Shown here in pieces: positions 1 to 10,222 of a stretch of 17,875 nt of DNA. The first letter of the stretch is position 1. Each line of letters begins with the position of its first letter. The notes below the pieces were generated by a model. It was not told where the DNA came from and made no database searches. It saw only the letters and a list, made by a program, of their open reading frames with translations. Origin of the DNA: Cylindrotheca closterium (Eukaryota; Bacillariophyta; Bacillariophyceae; Bacillariales; Bacillariaceae); assembly GCA_933822405.4 (NCBI GenBank), contig CAKOGP040001797.1, positions 1 through 17,875 of the forward strand, written 5' to 3'. The position numbers and the translations under genes are program-made.

Positions 1-582
1 TCACTCCTTTGTAGATAAGGCAGTGCTGTTCTTGACGTAAATTTGTTTTGTTGCCTTTTGTGATTGAATGTTAGAATAAAGCAAAATGTGCTCTATCGTG
101 AGTGCCTTTAGCGCTCAGAACAAACTCCCTGCAATCTAAATTTGTAATCGATTGTACACCACTTTCACGACAATAGTTCTCCTGTGTCTGGGTATACTTT
201 GAGTGAAATTGTTCCTATTTGATTAATGTTTGGCTTGAATTGATGTTTCAATCACAAAAGTGAGTTTGACGATTTTCCCTTGGAAAATCCCTTGTTTACA
301 GAACTCGATTTGACTTCTACGACAATTCTGTGTTGAATGCAGTAGTACTTTGGGATATTTTGCATTATTCCCTACTGCATCGTACACAACATCAATATTC
401 CACTTGTACAGGATCTTTTCCTGTTTGTGTGGATACAGATTGTCCGACAGACTTGCGTCCGGCAGACTTGCGTCGAATCCTGACATTGCGCACGATCAAA
501 GTCCGATCGCACGTGTTGAAAACCTTGTACTTGAATAGTTTCTTTTGGAACGTAAAAACTCATATTTCGTCATATCCCAACA
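1..582 (-). repeat. LTR-like end of a copia-type retroelement, inverted copy
   Basis: Read on the minus strand, this stretch begins TGTTGGGATATG at 582 and matches 9650-10208 along its whole length, with scattered substitutions and small indels. The match continues to position 1, so the copy probably runs off the window. The plus-strand copy is followed within 15 bp by a gag gene, so this copy most likely belongs to a second element whose gag lies left of the window and points away. It carries an extra 15-bp tandem duplication of GACGCAAGTCTGCCG near 440-480 that the other copy lacks. The exact inner LTR boundary is not clear: a TG..CA pair would put it at position 10-11, and I see no recognisable primer-binding site. 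Confidence 0.82.
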
Positions 583-748
583 ACTTATGTGAACGATGTG
601 AAATTCAAGGAAACAGTGAAGCACGATATGATTTTGCTAAACCCTAGATTAGTAGCTACATGAGAGCAACATTAGATCATCAAGTACCAAAGAGGATGAC
701 ATAAAAGAGCTTGTTGTAAGAAGAAATCATTTGGGGCAAGCTGATTTT

Positions 749-908
749 CCCAAACGATTTTCCCAAACGATTTTCCCAAACGATTTTTCCAAACGATTTT
801 TCCAAACGATTTTTCCAAACGATTTTTTGTGACTCCAAACGATTTTTTGTGAACTCAAACGATTTTTTGTGAACCCAAACGATTTTTTGTGGACTCAAAC
901 GATTCATT
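749..908. repeat. Minisatellite with core AAACGATTTT, period 13 then 20 bp
   Basis: The core AAACGATT starts at 752, 765, 778, 791, 804 and 817 (exact 13-bp period), then at 837, 857, 877 and 897 (exact 20-bp period). The 20-bp units contain a longer T run and a variable 8-bp GTGnnCnC spacer. One further core lies at 931, outside the periodic register. The array lies between the inverted LTR copy and the promoter-side region of the large gene. A 75-codon minus-strand ORF across it is only a by-product of the repeat. No function can be read from it. Confidence 0.93.
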
Positions 909-945
909 CTTTTGAACTTGCTGGAAACCTAAACGATTTTTTCAT

Positions 946-2017
946 GTCGGAATTGTGGCTTTCGACACAGTGGAAGCAATCGAAAGCGCGCTAAACCATG
1001 TGTTCGTTAAACAAATCTGCCGTGTAACCACTCTTGGTGTAACGTAGGATTTCTACACGCACGAAATAGTGATCTGAATATAAAGTACTTACATAGATGC
1101 TGGCGTCAGCGGTGACTGGCAGGTACGATGCTGGCAGTGCTTTTCTTGGGGGGTACCCCCCCAAACCACTAGGCTTACCTTTCTTGCCCACATGCTACAT
1201 GCCATATGCCACACATGCCTCCCGGCGGGCCCTCCCAGGGGTAACATTGTTAAATTCTGAGGTCAATTTTGTGGTGTGATTCATTCGTGCAGTTACGTAG
1301 TCAAGGCATCTTCTGAAAATGTACTTATTATGGTGTGATTCATGATGAAAATCTTAAAGTGCTTGATAAAATATATTTATTTGCATTTGACGAAATGTAC
1401 TTTTATCGTGTGATTCGTTTCGATGTTGAATGTATGAGAGCCAAGAGTTCCAATCTCCCCGGGATGACATGCAAACCAAAAAGAAGAGAACTCCGTGACC
1501 TCCAATCAAAATGGATGCGGAGATTTCTCTATGCTCGTCGTTAATTTTCTGTCCTTTCGCCAATGATTCGTTTTTGGTAGGACAAAAATCGCTTTCTATT
1601 CTACGGTCTTCGTGCCAAAACCCGTTCAAAATTAGGGGGGGGGTCGCTACGAGATTTGTGCATTAAAAACTGTGTTTTCGGCGAATGTTTTGGAAAGCTC
1701 TCGCTAAGTAAAATAGCTTCCACGCAAGTACGCTGAGTAAAAGCTACGCAAATCTTAGAGCCCCCTTGTCGTGGGCGGACTAGTAAGGCTGACGCCAGAA
1801 AATTCAGGGGAGGAAAGGTTGCCCCTTTTAATTAACCACTCCTTCGAGTTGGTCGATTCTATCCAACGTCTTGCAGTCGCCCGCAATGCAATATTTGCGG
1901 TGGGTCCAGGGATTGCGTCACTTTGCAGTTGCTTGTTTTGTTTCATTCATACCTACCGGTTGAGCACTCGAATCGCTTAGCTTTAACCACTCAATTCAGA
2001 ACTTAACAGATACACCC
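946..2017. other. About 1.1 kb with no recognisable gene, upstream of the HSA-SNF2 gene
   Basis: Short ORFs occur on both strands, but none resembles a known family and none has a convincing start context. Visible local structure: a G6-TA-C6 palindrome at 1148-1161; a degenerate direct repeat of AATGTACTT..TATnGTGTGATTC around 1318-1341 and 1394-1416, with a third GTGTGATTC at 1274; and a run of nine G at 1635-1643. The 3' part should contain the promoter and 5' UTR of the gene starting at 2052, but I could not pick out a TATA box or initiator with confidence. Confidence 0.5.
1148..1161. other. Perfect GC palindrome GGGGGGTACCCCCC
   Basis: Six G, TA, then seven C, of which the first six complete a perfect 14-bp palindrome. 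It sits in a locally C/G-rich patch (about 1140-1240) inside otherwise AT-richer intergenic DNA. No coding context. Function unknown. Confidence 0.7.
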
Positions 2018-2041
2018 ATGCACACATCCCTCAAGAAGTAG
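2018..2041 (+). promoter_or_regulatory. Possible short upstream ORF before the HSA-SNF2 gene
   Basis: An ATG at 2018 opens a seven-residue reading frame (MHTSLKK) that ends with TAG at 2039-2041, ten bases before the main ATG at 2052. If the transcript starts upstream of 2018, scanning ribosomes would meet this ATG first, which could lower or condition translation of the main frame. The transcription start is not known, so this is inference. The main ATG has A at -3 and so has the better context. Confidence 0.35.
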
Positions 2042-2051
2042 ATTTGCGACA

Positions 2052-5000
2052 ATGTCGTCGACAAGAAACAAGCGGAAACGGACGGAAACTGATGCACGAT
2101 CCGAAGGGAGACCAAAATCACGCGAACAGCGCGACACAGCTTTGGGACAGGAAAAAAAATTGGAGGCTGCTGACACTGCAGCAAATGCTTCCAAGACAAA
2201 TCCAGGAAATAACAACCAGGTTGATTCCATTCTTGGTGCCGTTGCTACTCGCTATCAGCAGGCTATTGCACAGGATGCGTCAGTGAAAGAGCGAGACGCT
2301 GCTACTGGAGATAGTTCTCTACCAATACCTAATAGCAACAGCAACGACAGGCACAAAGGACCTTTGTCTCAAAATCTCTCTTCGGCAACGAAGCCACTGT
2401 ATTCTCGGGAAAAGGGACCCGCTTGTGATCCCTCGGATGGTGGACTCGCACACGAAACAAATAGATCGGTAAGGCTGCAAGGGTTGATTACTCACAGATC
2501 ATCCTTGCGCCGACGAATTCGATTTTGTGCTGCGGTGGCAAGCGAACGACTACAACATGAAAGTGAGGAAAGTAGCTATTCAAAGTTTGAATTATCAGCA
2601 CAAAAAGGCGGGGATATGGATGAAGTTTCTCTGTTTGTGCAAATGACAAATTCAGCAACTCTTGCAGCCAAACGAATTCGAGCTGACAACGATGCGAACA
2701 GTGACAGGAGAACTTCACTTTCGCTACGACGAGGATCAAGTGTCGGAAAGCGAATGAATGCTGCACTGTCTTCATTGGCACCAGGATCGTCCTCAAATCA
2801 TTCTTCTTCAAACTTCGCAACGGTTGAAAGCAATACAAAAGTCCCCATGAACGAAAAAGAGCAAGATTTAGTCCAGATTAACATGATTGAAAATCATCCA
2901 CAAGTGCGCTTGACTTCGTCGGTTCAACAAACTCTCCCGTCGTCCAACGGTCTTGTTCAGCATGCAAACAATCCTGATAACTACAGCCACCGCATTCTAA
3001 TTCCAAGTCAACTGAAGCAGTCAAAACAGGATCAACCTGACAAACCCGAGGCAAACTCGATAGATGGGAATAGCAGTGATAACAAAGGACCTGAATTGAG
3101 TTCAAAAATTTCCAACGGTCAGGAGTCAAACAATTGGCAGTCTTCGTCTACCAATTCTGACCGATTGGCTCTACCCCTGCATTTGCGGGTAAGTAGCGAG
3201 TCACTCCCTCAAAATAGACTCACAGGACGAGACATGTTTTCCACGAAATTCTCTGCCCTTCGTAAACAATGTGATGCAATCGAAGCCAGGCTTTCCCCCT
3301 ACAGGGAACAAACTCAACAAAATGCGTTGATTCTACCGACGGAAAAAATATCCATGAAAAATCGATTGTTGTCCCAACGCAAAACTGTTTCGCTTCCAAG
3401 CAGAAAATTGACTCATTGGGATGTGCTACTTCAGGAAATGAATTGGATGGCGACCGATTTCATTGAGGAACGGAAATGGAAGGAATCCGTCTCACGGAAT
3501 ATATCATCTGCAATTTCAAGCCCGTCAGAAAAGTTCCCGAATTCAACTCGATCACCGGATGATGGCAACGAAAAACGACGCGAAGCGAGTTCTCGAGATG
3601 TCGCGCAAAGTTTACACAAAGATACTCAATCTGACAATGGAACTGAAAATACACTGGAGAGTGTGTCCACATGTTCAAAGCTGAAGGAGATTTCCACACA
3701 GACGTATCCACGAAACAGCCAGGAAGGCGATAAAGCAACTAGGAAGGTGGGAAATAGTATTGCTCTGTTGATAACAACACTAGGAACTGCAGTGATGGAC
3801 ACAATTGACAAGCAGGACTTCGAACACAAAAAAGACTCCGACTGTAACCACCAGAATACCCGGAGTCTTAGTGGTATTTCGAGGCGCAAAGGTCGGTTGC
3901 GACGATTGTTGCCAAAAAATGGCAGCTCAATTTCTTGTGGCTTTCGAGCCACTCTTTACGGTCAGAAGTCGTTTTCATTCCTTGAAATCTCAGGTTTTGT
4001 TGATTCTTTTGCCAAGATGAAGGGGCACCAAAATGATAGTATTTTCCAGAGTTTTTCATCGAATTCTGACTCACACCTCAAGATGAGTTTGTCAAGAGAG
4101 CAAAAATATGTCGTAGATCGCGTTTTGAGCGTGTGGAACCAGCCCACCAAGCCTGGAATTGCTTTAAGGGGCGGACTATGTTGTGGGAAAACACATACTG
4201 CTTCTGTTTTGATGTGGCAGAGACGAAAGCGAGGCCCGCAATTACTTATTTGCCCAACGAATTCCATGGTAAGTTTACCGAAAGAAACAAACTTTCACAT
4301 TTCTGGATTTGACTCACGCAATGCTTGGATTCAAGATAAAATGGAAATTTGCAATTGAGAGATTGGGCGATATCCGAGTTTTGATTTACAATCTCTCTGC
4401 GGCCTTGAGTGGGGACCTTTCAGCAGAGGGTGAAGTCTTGTGTAAAGCGAGTGACATCATTTTATGCGAATTCGAATTACTCGATGATGTAGGTGGAATC
4501 GTTGAGTCGTCGAAGAAGTCGTTTCAAACAATTATTCTTGACTGTCGCTGCCCGTCGTCTTTCCCTGCATCGCTAGAAAAGCCTACACTGGGAACGACAG
4601 GGACCAGCGATTTGGGGGTATTTGCTGGTTCTGCATATCTTTTATCGGTTCCTTGGTGGGACAAGTTGATTGATCTATCCCTCCAATCAAATGCAGCTAT
4701 ATTACTGATTGAGCACAGTGCTGAGAATCATTGGTTGCACAACCTTTCAAAGATGCCAAGAAGAACCAAGTTGGAAATCGTTGCGTCACGAGCAGCACTG
4801 CTGATAGGGCCACGCCTTTTTCTCTGTGACGTGGAAAGGATGCAGCGGCGTGTATTTTCTTGGGCACGACAACATGGGAAGATTAAAGGAAGGCGTAAAT
4901 CAGCGTCTGCACAAGAGGTTCTTGAGGAGGCGACAGCGTGTTTAGTCATTTCTCTAAAGTCTTCTGACTGGACAAAGGAGAAGACCGGCTGGGAACTGCG

Positions 5001-8000
5001 TCGATGCAAAATGGAAAAGTGCCAAAGATCGAACTATGATGCATGCTGCATCGGAGTCCGAGGCGCTCTAAGTTGTGGTCTCGCCCCACTTGTCACACGA
5101 AGTCATGAGTCCTTGTGCTCTGTTTCACAATCCTTGATGTTATTACGACAACAGTGCATTCATGGCGAGGTGACGGGTCAACTATGGAATGATTACACCC
5201 ATTTTACCAAAGGAAAACGTAGCTATAACACGATCTTGAAGCCCATTGGCATTGCAACAGAAAATCCTGCACAGATGGATTCTGCTTTGGCCTTTAGGCT
5301 TATCAAAGGTTCGGCAAAGTTGCGAGAGATGATTTCAATCCTGAGGTTCGACTGTGGTGTAGCGCTTGCTGACAAGTTGCTATTGGGATGTAATATTTTG
5401 GAACATACGGTGGAATCATCAGCAGATAAACCGAGAAAAGTAGCCATCTTTGCAACCTTGCCGATTGCACGAAGGTTTGTATCGTTACTTTTGAACGCAT
5501 TGGGAATCCCGCATGAGTTGGTGGAGCCAACATGGTCAGAGTGCATGAAAGAATCGCCGCTATCTTCGACAAAGGCTAGTACATTTTCTTCGCACCACCA
5601 ACGCATGTTAGCTTGTTTAAACAGCAGCCGACGACGTGGGTCTGCTTTGCATCCACCACTGGAGATTGTTGTTGGATGTCCTGCATTCCTATCTGGTTGG
5701 AATCAGGGACTGGTGGTCGAGAATTGCGACAGTGTAATATTGGTTGATGACGATTGGACAGGGAGGGGGGAGTGTGTATTGAGTGCATTATTGTCAAGGA
5801 TACAATCGCACAATTTTCACCAAAGAAAGCACTGCAACTTTATCCGTCTAATCTGCGAAGATACGATTGAGGAGAAATTGTTTTCCAGCGATCCTTTTGA
5901 GCTTTCTTTTTTTGAGTCAACCCATTGGCCAAGAGATAAGTCCGGCTTTTTGACTGTTCCAGAGACAATTTCGGAAGCATTGCCACTCTACAATAGTGCC
6001 TTAAGGTCGGAAAAACGGGGATTTCCACTTTCCAGAGTCGTAAGGCTACGGCATCAGCCGTTGTCTAAGACTTTGCTTCCCTCACGAACTATACCAGCTG
6101 TACTGGACTCTACATCAAAAATCCTATTCCTGCCATTCACGCAAATGGATAGCAAAAATGATGATTGCGAAATGCATGCTGAGCTTGCATTGATGCAAGT
6201 ATTGTGCCACGAAGAGTCGGTGGCTTCTTCCTACTGCATTTCTTACTCAGATTGGGATCAAGCCGCGAGGGACAAGAATATGCATAATTCTCGACCGTCT
6301 CGTTGCCCAGCCAGCGTTACTCGACCCTTGATCACAAAACGCCATGATTTCTTCATTTTGTTATATCTTCAAAACCTGTTTGTTGCCAATGATCGCCGGT
6401 TCGAATCAGCATTTACTCAAGGCCTGAAGAATATGAAAAGTTCTTTGGACGAGTCCCGCCATTCTGCAACTGTCTCAGCTTCGCGTTGTTCAACTGACAA
6501 GAAACCCAGCACATCAAGAAATGCTTTGTTTGGCTGTTTCCGGATGATGTCGATCAAAAGTTTCAGCGGATCACCTGTTTTGCATTATGCACCACTCCAA
6601 ATGCAAAACCAAGAGGTAGAAATTGGGAGTCACGGAAAAACAAAAGAACTATGCAATCAAGAATCAATCGCTATTATCAATCTGTCAATTGCACCGCAGC
6701 CATGTCACAATTGCTACTCAAGAATTTATGCTACCAGTCATGTTGGCAATGGAGCATTTGGTGGATATGAAGGCTCTGAACCATTTCTGTTTTTCCCTCC
6801 GCTCCTGAAAGGAGAGATACACAGTGGGGTGTTAGAACATGGGCAAATACCAACTTTGGAGGTCACTAAGCGCAAACGAGTTCCAATTACACTTGTTGAG
6901 CTCCCAAACTCAAAGCGAGTGAGGCAGATGGAGCCATCATCGTCTGCCATTCCTCGGTTTGAAGATGATTCCAATTCTAGGTTCAGTTCAAAAGCTGTAA
7001 ATATTAACTTGTCAGCAGGAGAATCAGTGAAGCTACAGCAGCACACAATTTCTCACTATCATAACAGCTTGCCAAAGCCCCCAGCAACAACAGAGGTCTC
7101 AGACGGGCATGTTCACAGCTTCGACGACAGAATGCCTACTGCAATATCAACATATGTGACAAATAGACTCGACAAAAGGATTGTATCAAGAGAACGTCAC
7201 GTATATCCTGTTTACGATAATGCGTTTGAAACTTTTGAAAATAGTCTTCATCACACTTCAAGAAAATCCCAGCCCTGCTTGGATTCGGTCATTCTTTTTG
7301 TAAAGAATGCAGCTATTCAAAATACCGGACGGACTGATAGGACACGTTATGATTCCAACCATGCCAGGCATTCTACAGATTTGAATGGAGTAGAAGTCTT
7401 TGCAAGCAGCGGGGCGGAGGAGGAAGAAATGGGAAACAAGAAAAGGGGACATAAAAAAATGTCACATCCTCAAGTTGCACAGCGGGTACCCCTAGTCGAA
7501 AGCAGTAAAGCAGGTCACACACACACAGTCCAAGCTTCAGAGGAATTGAGGAAGCATAGCCACAGACATCGATTGTATGATTTTTTTCACTCCCGATCAA
7601 CAAGTTCAGGCTTGAGTATGTTCGAGTGTGTTCCTTACCAAGCGGTAGTGTGCCAAGTTGAATCAAGAGTCACAAGGACTCTGGGAAACCAGGAATTGCA
7701 TCTGGGGGTTGAACAAGAGGTGTTGGTCCCATACCAGCAAGTTGAGAGTGATGTATCAAGCACACAAAATGACAGAAAGCATGCGGGCTGGGAGATTGTT
7801 GGAGGTTCTTCGAATCTCCCAGACACAAGAGAAGCGCTTTTGATTGGTGCTCTGAAAAAAGGAAAATCCTCAGTAAGGTCAAGTATTTTTGGACCACAAC
7901 GTGGATTTTTGTCGTCGTTCAGGGGTATGAATGCTCCATCTGTTCCAAAGCATCAGTTGGGGATATCTCTGCCAATGGGAGTCAAGGTATCACAGGAGAG

Positions 8001-8931
8001 AGAGGAAGCAAGTCTTTCTGCTTGGTCACGGAAGGCGAACTCTGTGCTTTGTGATGCGGTCAAAAGATACGACCAAAACTGGGTTCTCATTGCCAAAATG
8101 ATGCAGAAGACTTTGAAGGTGGAGGTTGCAAAAGCCAAGTACTACAGAACAAGTGAGATCTTGTGGTGGAAGTCGGCAGAAAACTGCCAAAAGCAATGGG
8201 AGAGTATTTCTAGTGAATCGAATGACGCTGTCTGTCCTGAGGGCAATGTGAGATCCATCAGGCATAGTAGCTTCCGAAAAGCTCCACAAGAGACATGGTG
8301 CCACAGCACGGGTTTACAAGATTCCTCAGTCTTGGTCGGAAGAAAGTGCATGATGTCTGTTGATCGGCAAAAAAGTGAGAATGACTGTGATGTGGCGGTG
8401 GAGCAACAAAGAATCAATGCAGACCAAACAGCTTTGCAAAGGCGATCAAATTCAGTCTTTTCATCTTTGATTACTTCCAACATGCAACGACAATTAATGC
8501 CGATCGCAATCATTAGTGTGGGAAATGGGCCGAATCAGAATCAAACTGCACATTCACACCCATCTCACCTACAATCAGTGCAAGAGTCTGCCACATCTCA
8601 TTGGTCTGATGGACGAACGGAACTATGGCCTCTGCAGATCATTGATGCTGCTGAAAAGCAACATGTTGCAAGTAGAGCACTGAGTACTTCTGCCAAGCCC
8701 AGCAGCCATTCACATGTTTCTTCTTCAACAAGTCCTCCAGCTGGACGAGGGCATTCATACCCCAGAGTTCCTGGCAATTCAGCGACTTCTTTACAATCCG
8801 TGTCAAAGTTGCAGGCATCACAGATGAATGGTCATAATACCTCCTGTCCTAGTAATCTACCCCCAAAGACAAGCGTTTCACACAACAGTTTGGCACAAAG
8901 CCGGGGGAAATCTAGCTCAAGGACAAAGTAG
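2052..8931 (+). CDS. HSA-SNF2-SANT chromatin-remodeller-like protein (SWR1/EP400 type, divergent), one intron
   Basis: Splicing out 4269-4335 gives 2,270 residues. Seen in order: a low-complexity N-terminus rich in S, N, Q and charge; an HSA domain at about 450-490 (W456, W465 and W476 in THW..LL.EM.WMA.DF..ERKWK); an N-lobe with Walker A GGLCCGKT at 707-714, motif Ia LLICPTNS at 731-738 and WKFAIERL just after the splice; the usual LRQQC.H segment near C1013-H1015; a C-lobe ending VILVDDDW at 1206-1213 and ICEDTIEEKLF; then a SANT/Myb repeat at about 1966-2033 (W1969, W1988, W2027) and a disordered S/Q-rich tail. HSA domains in this family bind actin and actin-related proteins, and the proteins remodel nucleosomes in the nucleus. 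Odd points: the DEAH position reads DCRC (D808), motif VI is reduced to SRIQ around R1227, and the large insertion typical between the lobes is absent. The long intact frame argues against a pseudogene. Activity is uncertain. The start is the first in-frame ATG with A at -3. Confidence 0.85.
4269..4335 (+). other. 67-nt spliceosomal intron (phase 0)
   Basis: The 5' site is GTAAGT directly after codon 739 (ATG at 4266-4268), and the 3' site is TTCAAG ending at 4335. The first frame closes at 4358 and the second runs openly from 4309 to 8931. The length is not a multiple of three, so removal is needed to join them. The joined product reads ICPTNSM-IKWKFAIERLGDIRVL, which restores the SNF2 block after motif Ia (a tryptophan and glutamate followed by a hydrophobic strand). 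A later AG at 4358-4359 is also in frame but would delete that conserved tryptophan. cDNA would settle it. Confidence 0.85.
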
Positions 8932-9465
8932 ACAATTAGTGTTGAAAATGTATCCATCTATGATCCTGCTGAGCACCAATGGTGATTTGGAGTAGACACT
9001 AGCTTCAGTAGCTCATTGTTGTATTGTTTGTGACTTTGTCATTCATCATTAAGTCCATCACTCAACATCCATTATCATTGGGAAGTCCTATGTTCTACCA
9101 GCTCTCAAATAAAAAATTTCCTCAAATTATGTTCACAGATCCCAATAGGATTTGCATCACTCTTTTCCTAGACCTCTGTATCGTTTCAACACAGGGTGTT
9201 GAAAACACAGGGTGTTGAAAGGGATAAAAAGTCCTGCTGACAGAAATAAATGAAGATAGACTATAAGCCTATAGTTGACTAGTTTCTACAAGATGATGTG
9301 TATCAAATCAGGTAAAAAGCATGCAGAATATTACACATCATTATGGAATCTGCCACATCAGTTCTTTCTACGATAATATCACTGGCTGAGAGCCGTCTGC
9401 GCACATACAATGCGTATGACGCACAGGCTTTGCTTCAACCATAGAAAAAATAATTTCAAGCATTC
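8932..9465 (+). other. 3' region of the HSA-SNF2 gene, no further gene
   Basis: AATAAA hexamers lie at 9108-9113 and 9245-9250, compatible with 3'-end formation of the gene that stops at 8931. A 64-codon ORF at 9024-9218 shows no family resemblance. The region ends at the first LTR-head copy at 9466. Confidence 0.45.
9184..9220. repeat. 16-bp tandem duplication with a 9-bp-stem hairpin
   Basis: ACACAGGGTGTTGAAA occurs twice without a gap (9189-9204 and 9205-9220). The first copy, with the bases before it, forms a perfect inverted repeat: TTTCAACAC (9184-9192), loop AGG, GTGTTGAAA (9196-9204). It lies between the two candidate polyadenylation hexamers, so it would fall in the longer 3' UTR form if the second site is used. 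Role unknown. Confidence 0.7.
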
Positions 9466-9649
9466 TGTTGGGATATGTCAAAATATGAGTTTTTACGTTC
9501 CTTGAAAAACTATTCAATTACCAAGTTTTGACACACACGATCAAATTTTAATTGTGATGTCAGCAATTCGACGCAAGTCTGCCGGACCATCTATATCCAC
9601 ATGAAGAGGGAATGACCCTATACAAGTGGAATATTGATGTTGTGTACAA
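9466..9649 (+). repeat. Truncated LTR head, tandem to the full LTR-like copy
   Basis: This 184-bp segment begins TGTTGGGATATG and is homologous to 9650-9833, the first third of the following LTR-like sequence, with clear divergence in several blocks (for example around 9500-9550). It stops exactly where the next TGTTGGGATATG begins. It can be read as an older LTR of the same family into which the present element inserted, or as a tandem duplication of the LTR head. The divergence favours the nested-insertion reading. The rest of the older LTR would then lie beyond the window. Confidence 0.7.
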
Positions 9650-10208
9650 TGTTGGGATATGACAAAATATGAGTTTTTACGTTCCAAGAAAAACTATTCA
9701 AGCATGAAGTTTTGACACACACGATCGGATTATAATCGTGATGTCAGCAATTTGACGCAAGTCTGCCGGACAATCTATATCCACATGAAGAGGGAATGAC
9801 CCTATGCAAGTGGAATATCGATGTTGTGTACGATGCAGTAGGGAATAATACAAGATGTCCCAAAGTACTGCATTCAACACAGAATTGTCGTAGAAGTCAA
9901 ATCAAGTTCTGTAAACAAGGGATTTTACAAGGGAAAATCGTTGAACTCACTTTTGTGATTGAATCATCAATTCAAGCCAAACATTAATCAAATAGGAACA
10001 ATTTCACTCAAAGTATACCTAGACGCAGGAGAACTATTGTCGTGAAAGTGTTGTACAGTCGATTAAGAATTTAGATTGCAGAGAGTTTGTTCTGAGCGCT
10101 AAAGGCACTCACGATAGAGCACATTTTGCTTTATTCTAATATTCAATCACAAAAGGCAACAAAAAGAAATATGTCAAGAACAGCACTGCCTTATCTACAA
10201 AGGAGTGA
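9650..10208 (+). repeat. LTR-like/leader sequence upstream of gag, plus-strand copy
   Basis: Begins TGTTGGGATATG and is matched in inverted orientation by 1-582. The match extends to 10208, 14 bp before the gag ATG at 10223. A TG..CA pair would end the LTR at 10199, but with so little room before gag the true LTR may be shorter and the shared block may include leader sequence. No clear tRNA primer-binding site was found. A 63-codon ORF at 9796-9987 inside it has a counterpart in the inverted copy. Transcription of the element would be expected to start here (family knowledge). Confidence 0.78.
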
Positions 10209-10222
10209 GTGATTCGTTGACT

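Noticed and set aside
330..647. 105-codon plus-strand ORF near the left end
   Set aside because: It runs antisense through the inverted LTR-like copy with no family resemblance; chance ORF.
680..907. 75-codon minus-strand ORF (KNRLEKSFGKIVW...)
   Set aside because: Entirely a translation of the 13/20-bp tandem repeat.
749..908. CRISPR array
   Set aside because: The units are 13 and 20 bp with no unique spacers of even length, and the window is eukaryotic.
3189..3194. GTAAGT as a further intron donor in exon 1 (also GTAAGG at 2469)
   Set aside because: The frame stays open on both sides and no acceptor is forced. Without cDNA I left these as coding.
4255..4358. The overlapping frames of the remodeller gene as a programmed ribosomal frameshift or two separate genes
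   Set aside because: A consensus GTAAGT...AAG intron of 67 nt restores the SNF2 motif Ia-Ib block exactly; the N-terminal frame alone ends in the middle of the ATPase.
6391..6420. GGTTCGAATC as a tRNA T-loop
   Set aside because: It lies inside the coding sequence of the remodeller gene, and no acceptor or anticodon stem fits around it.
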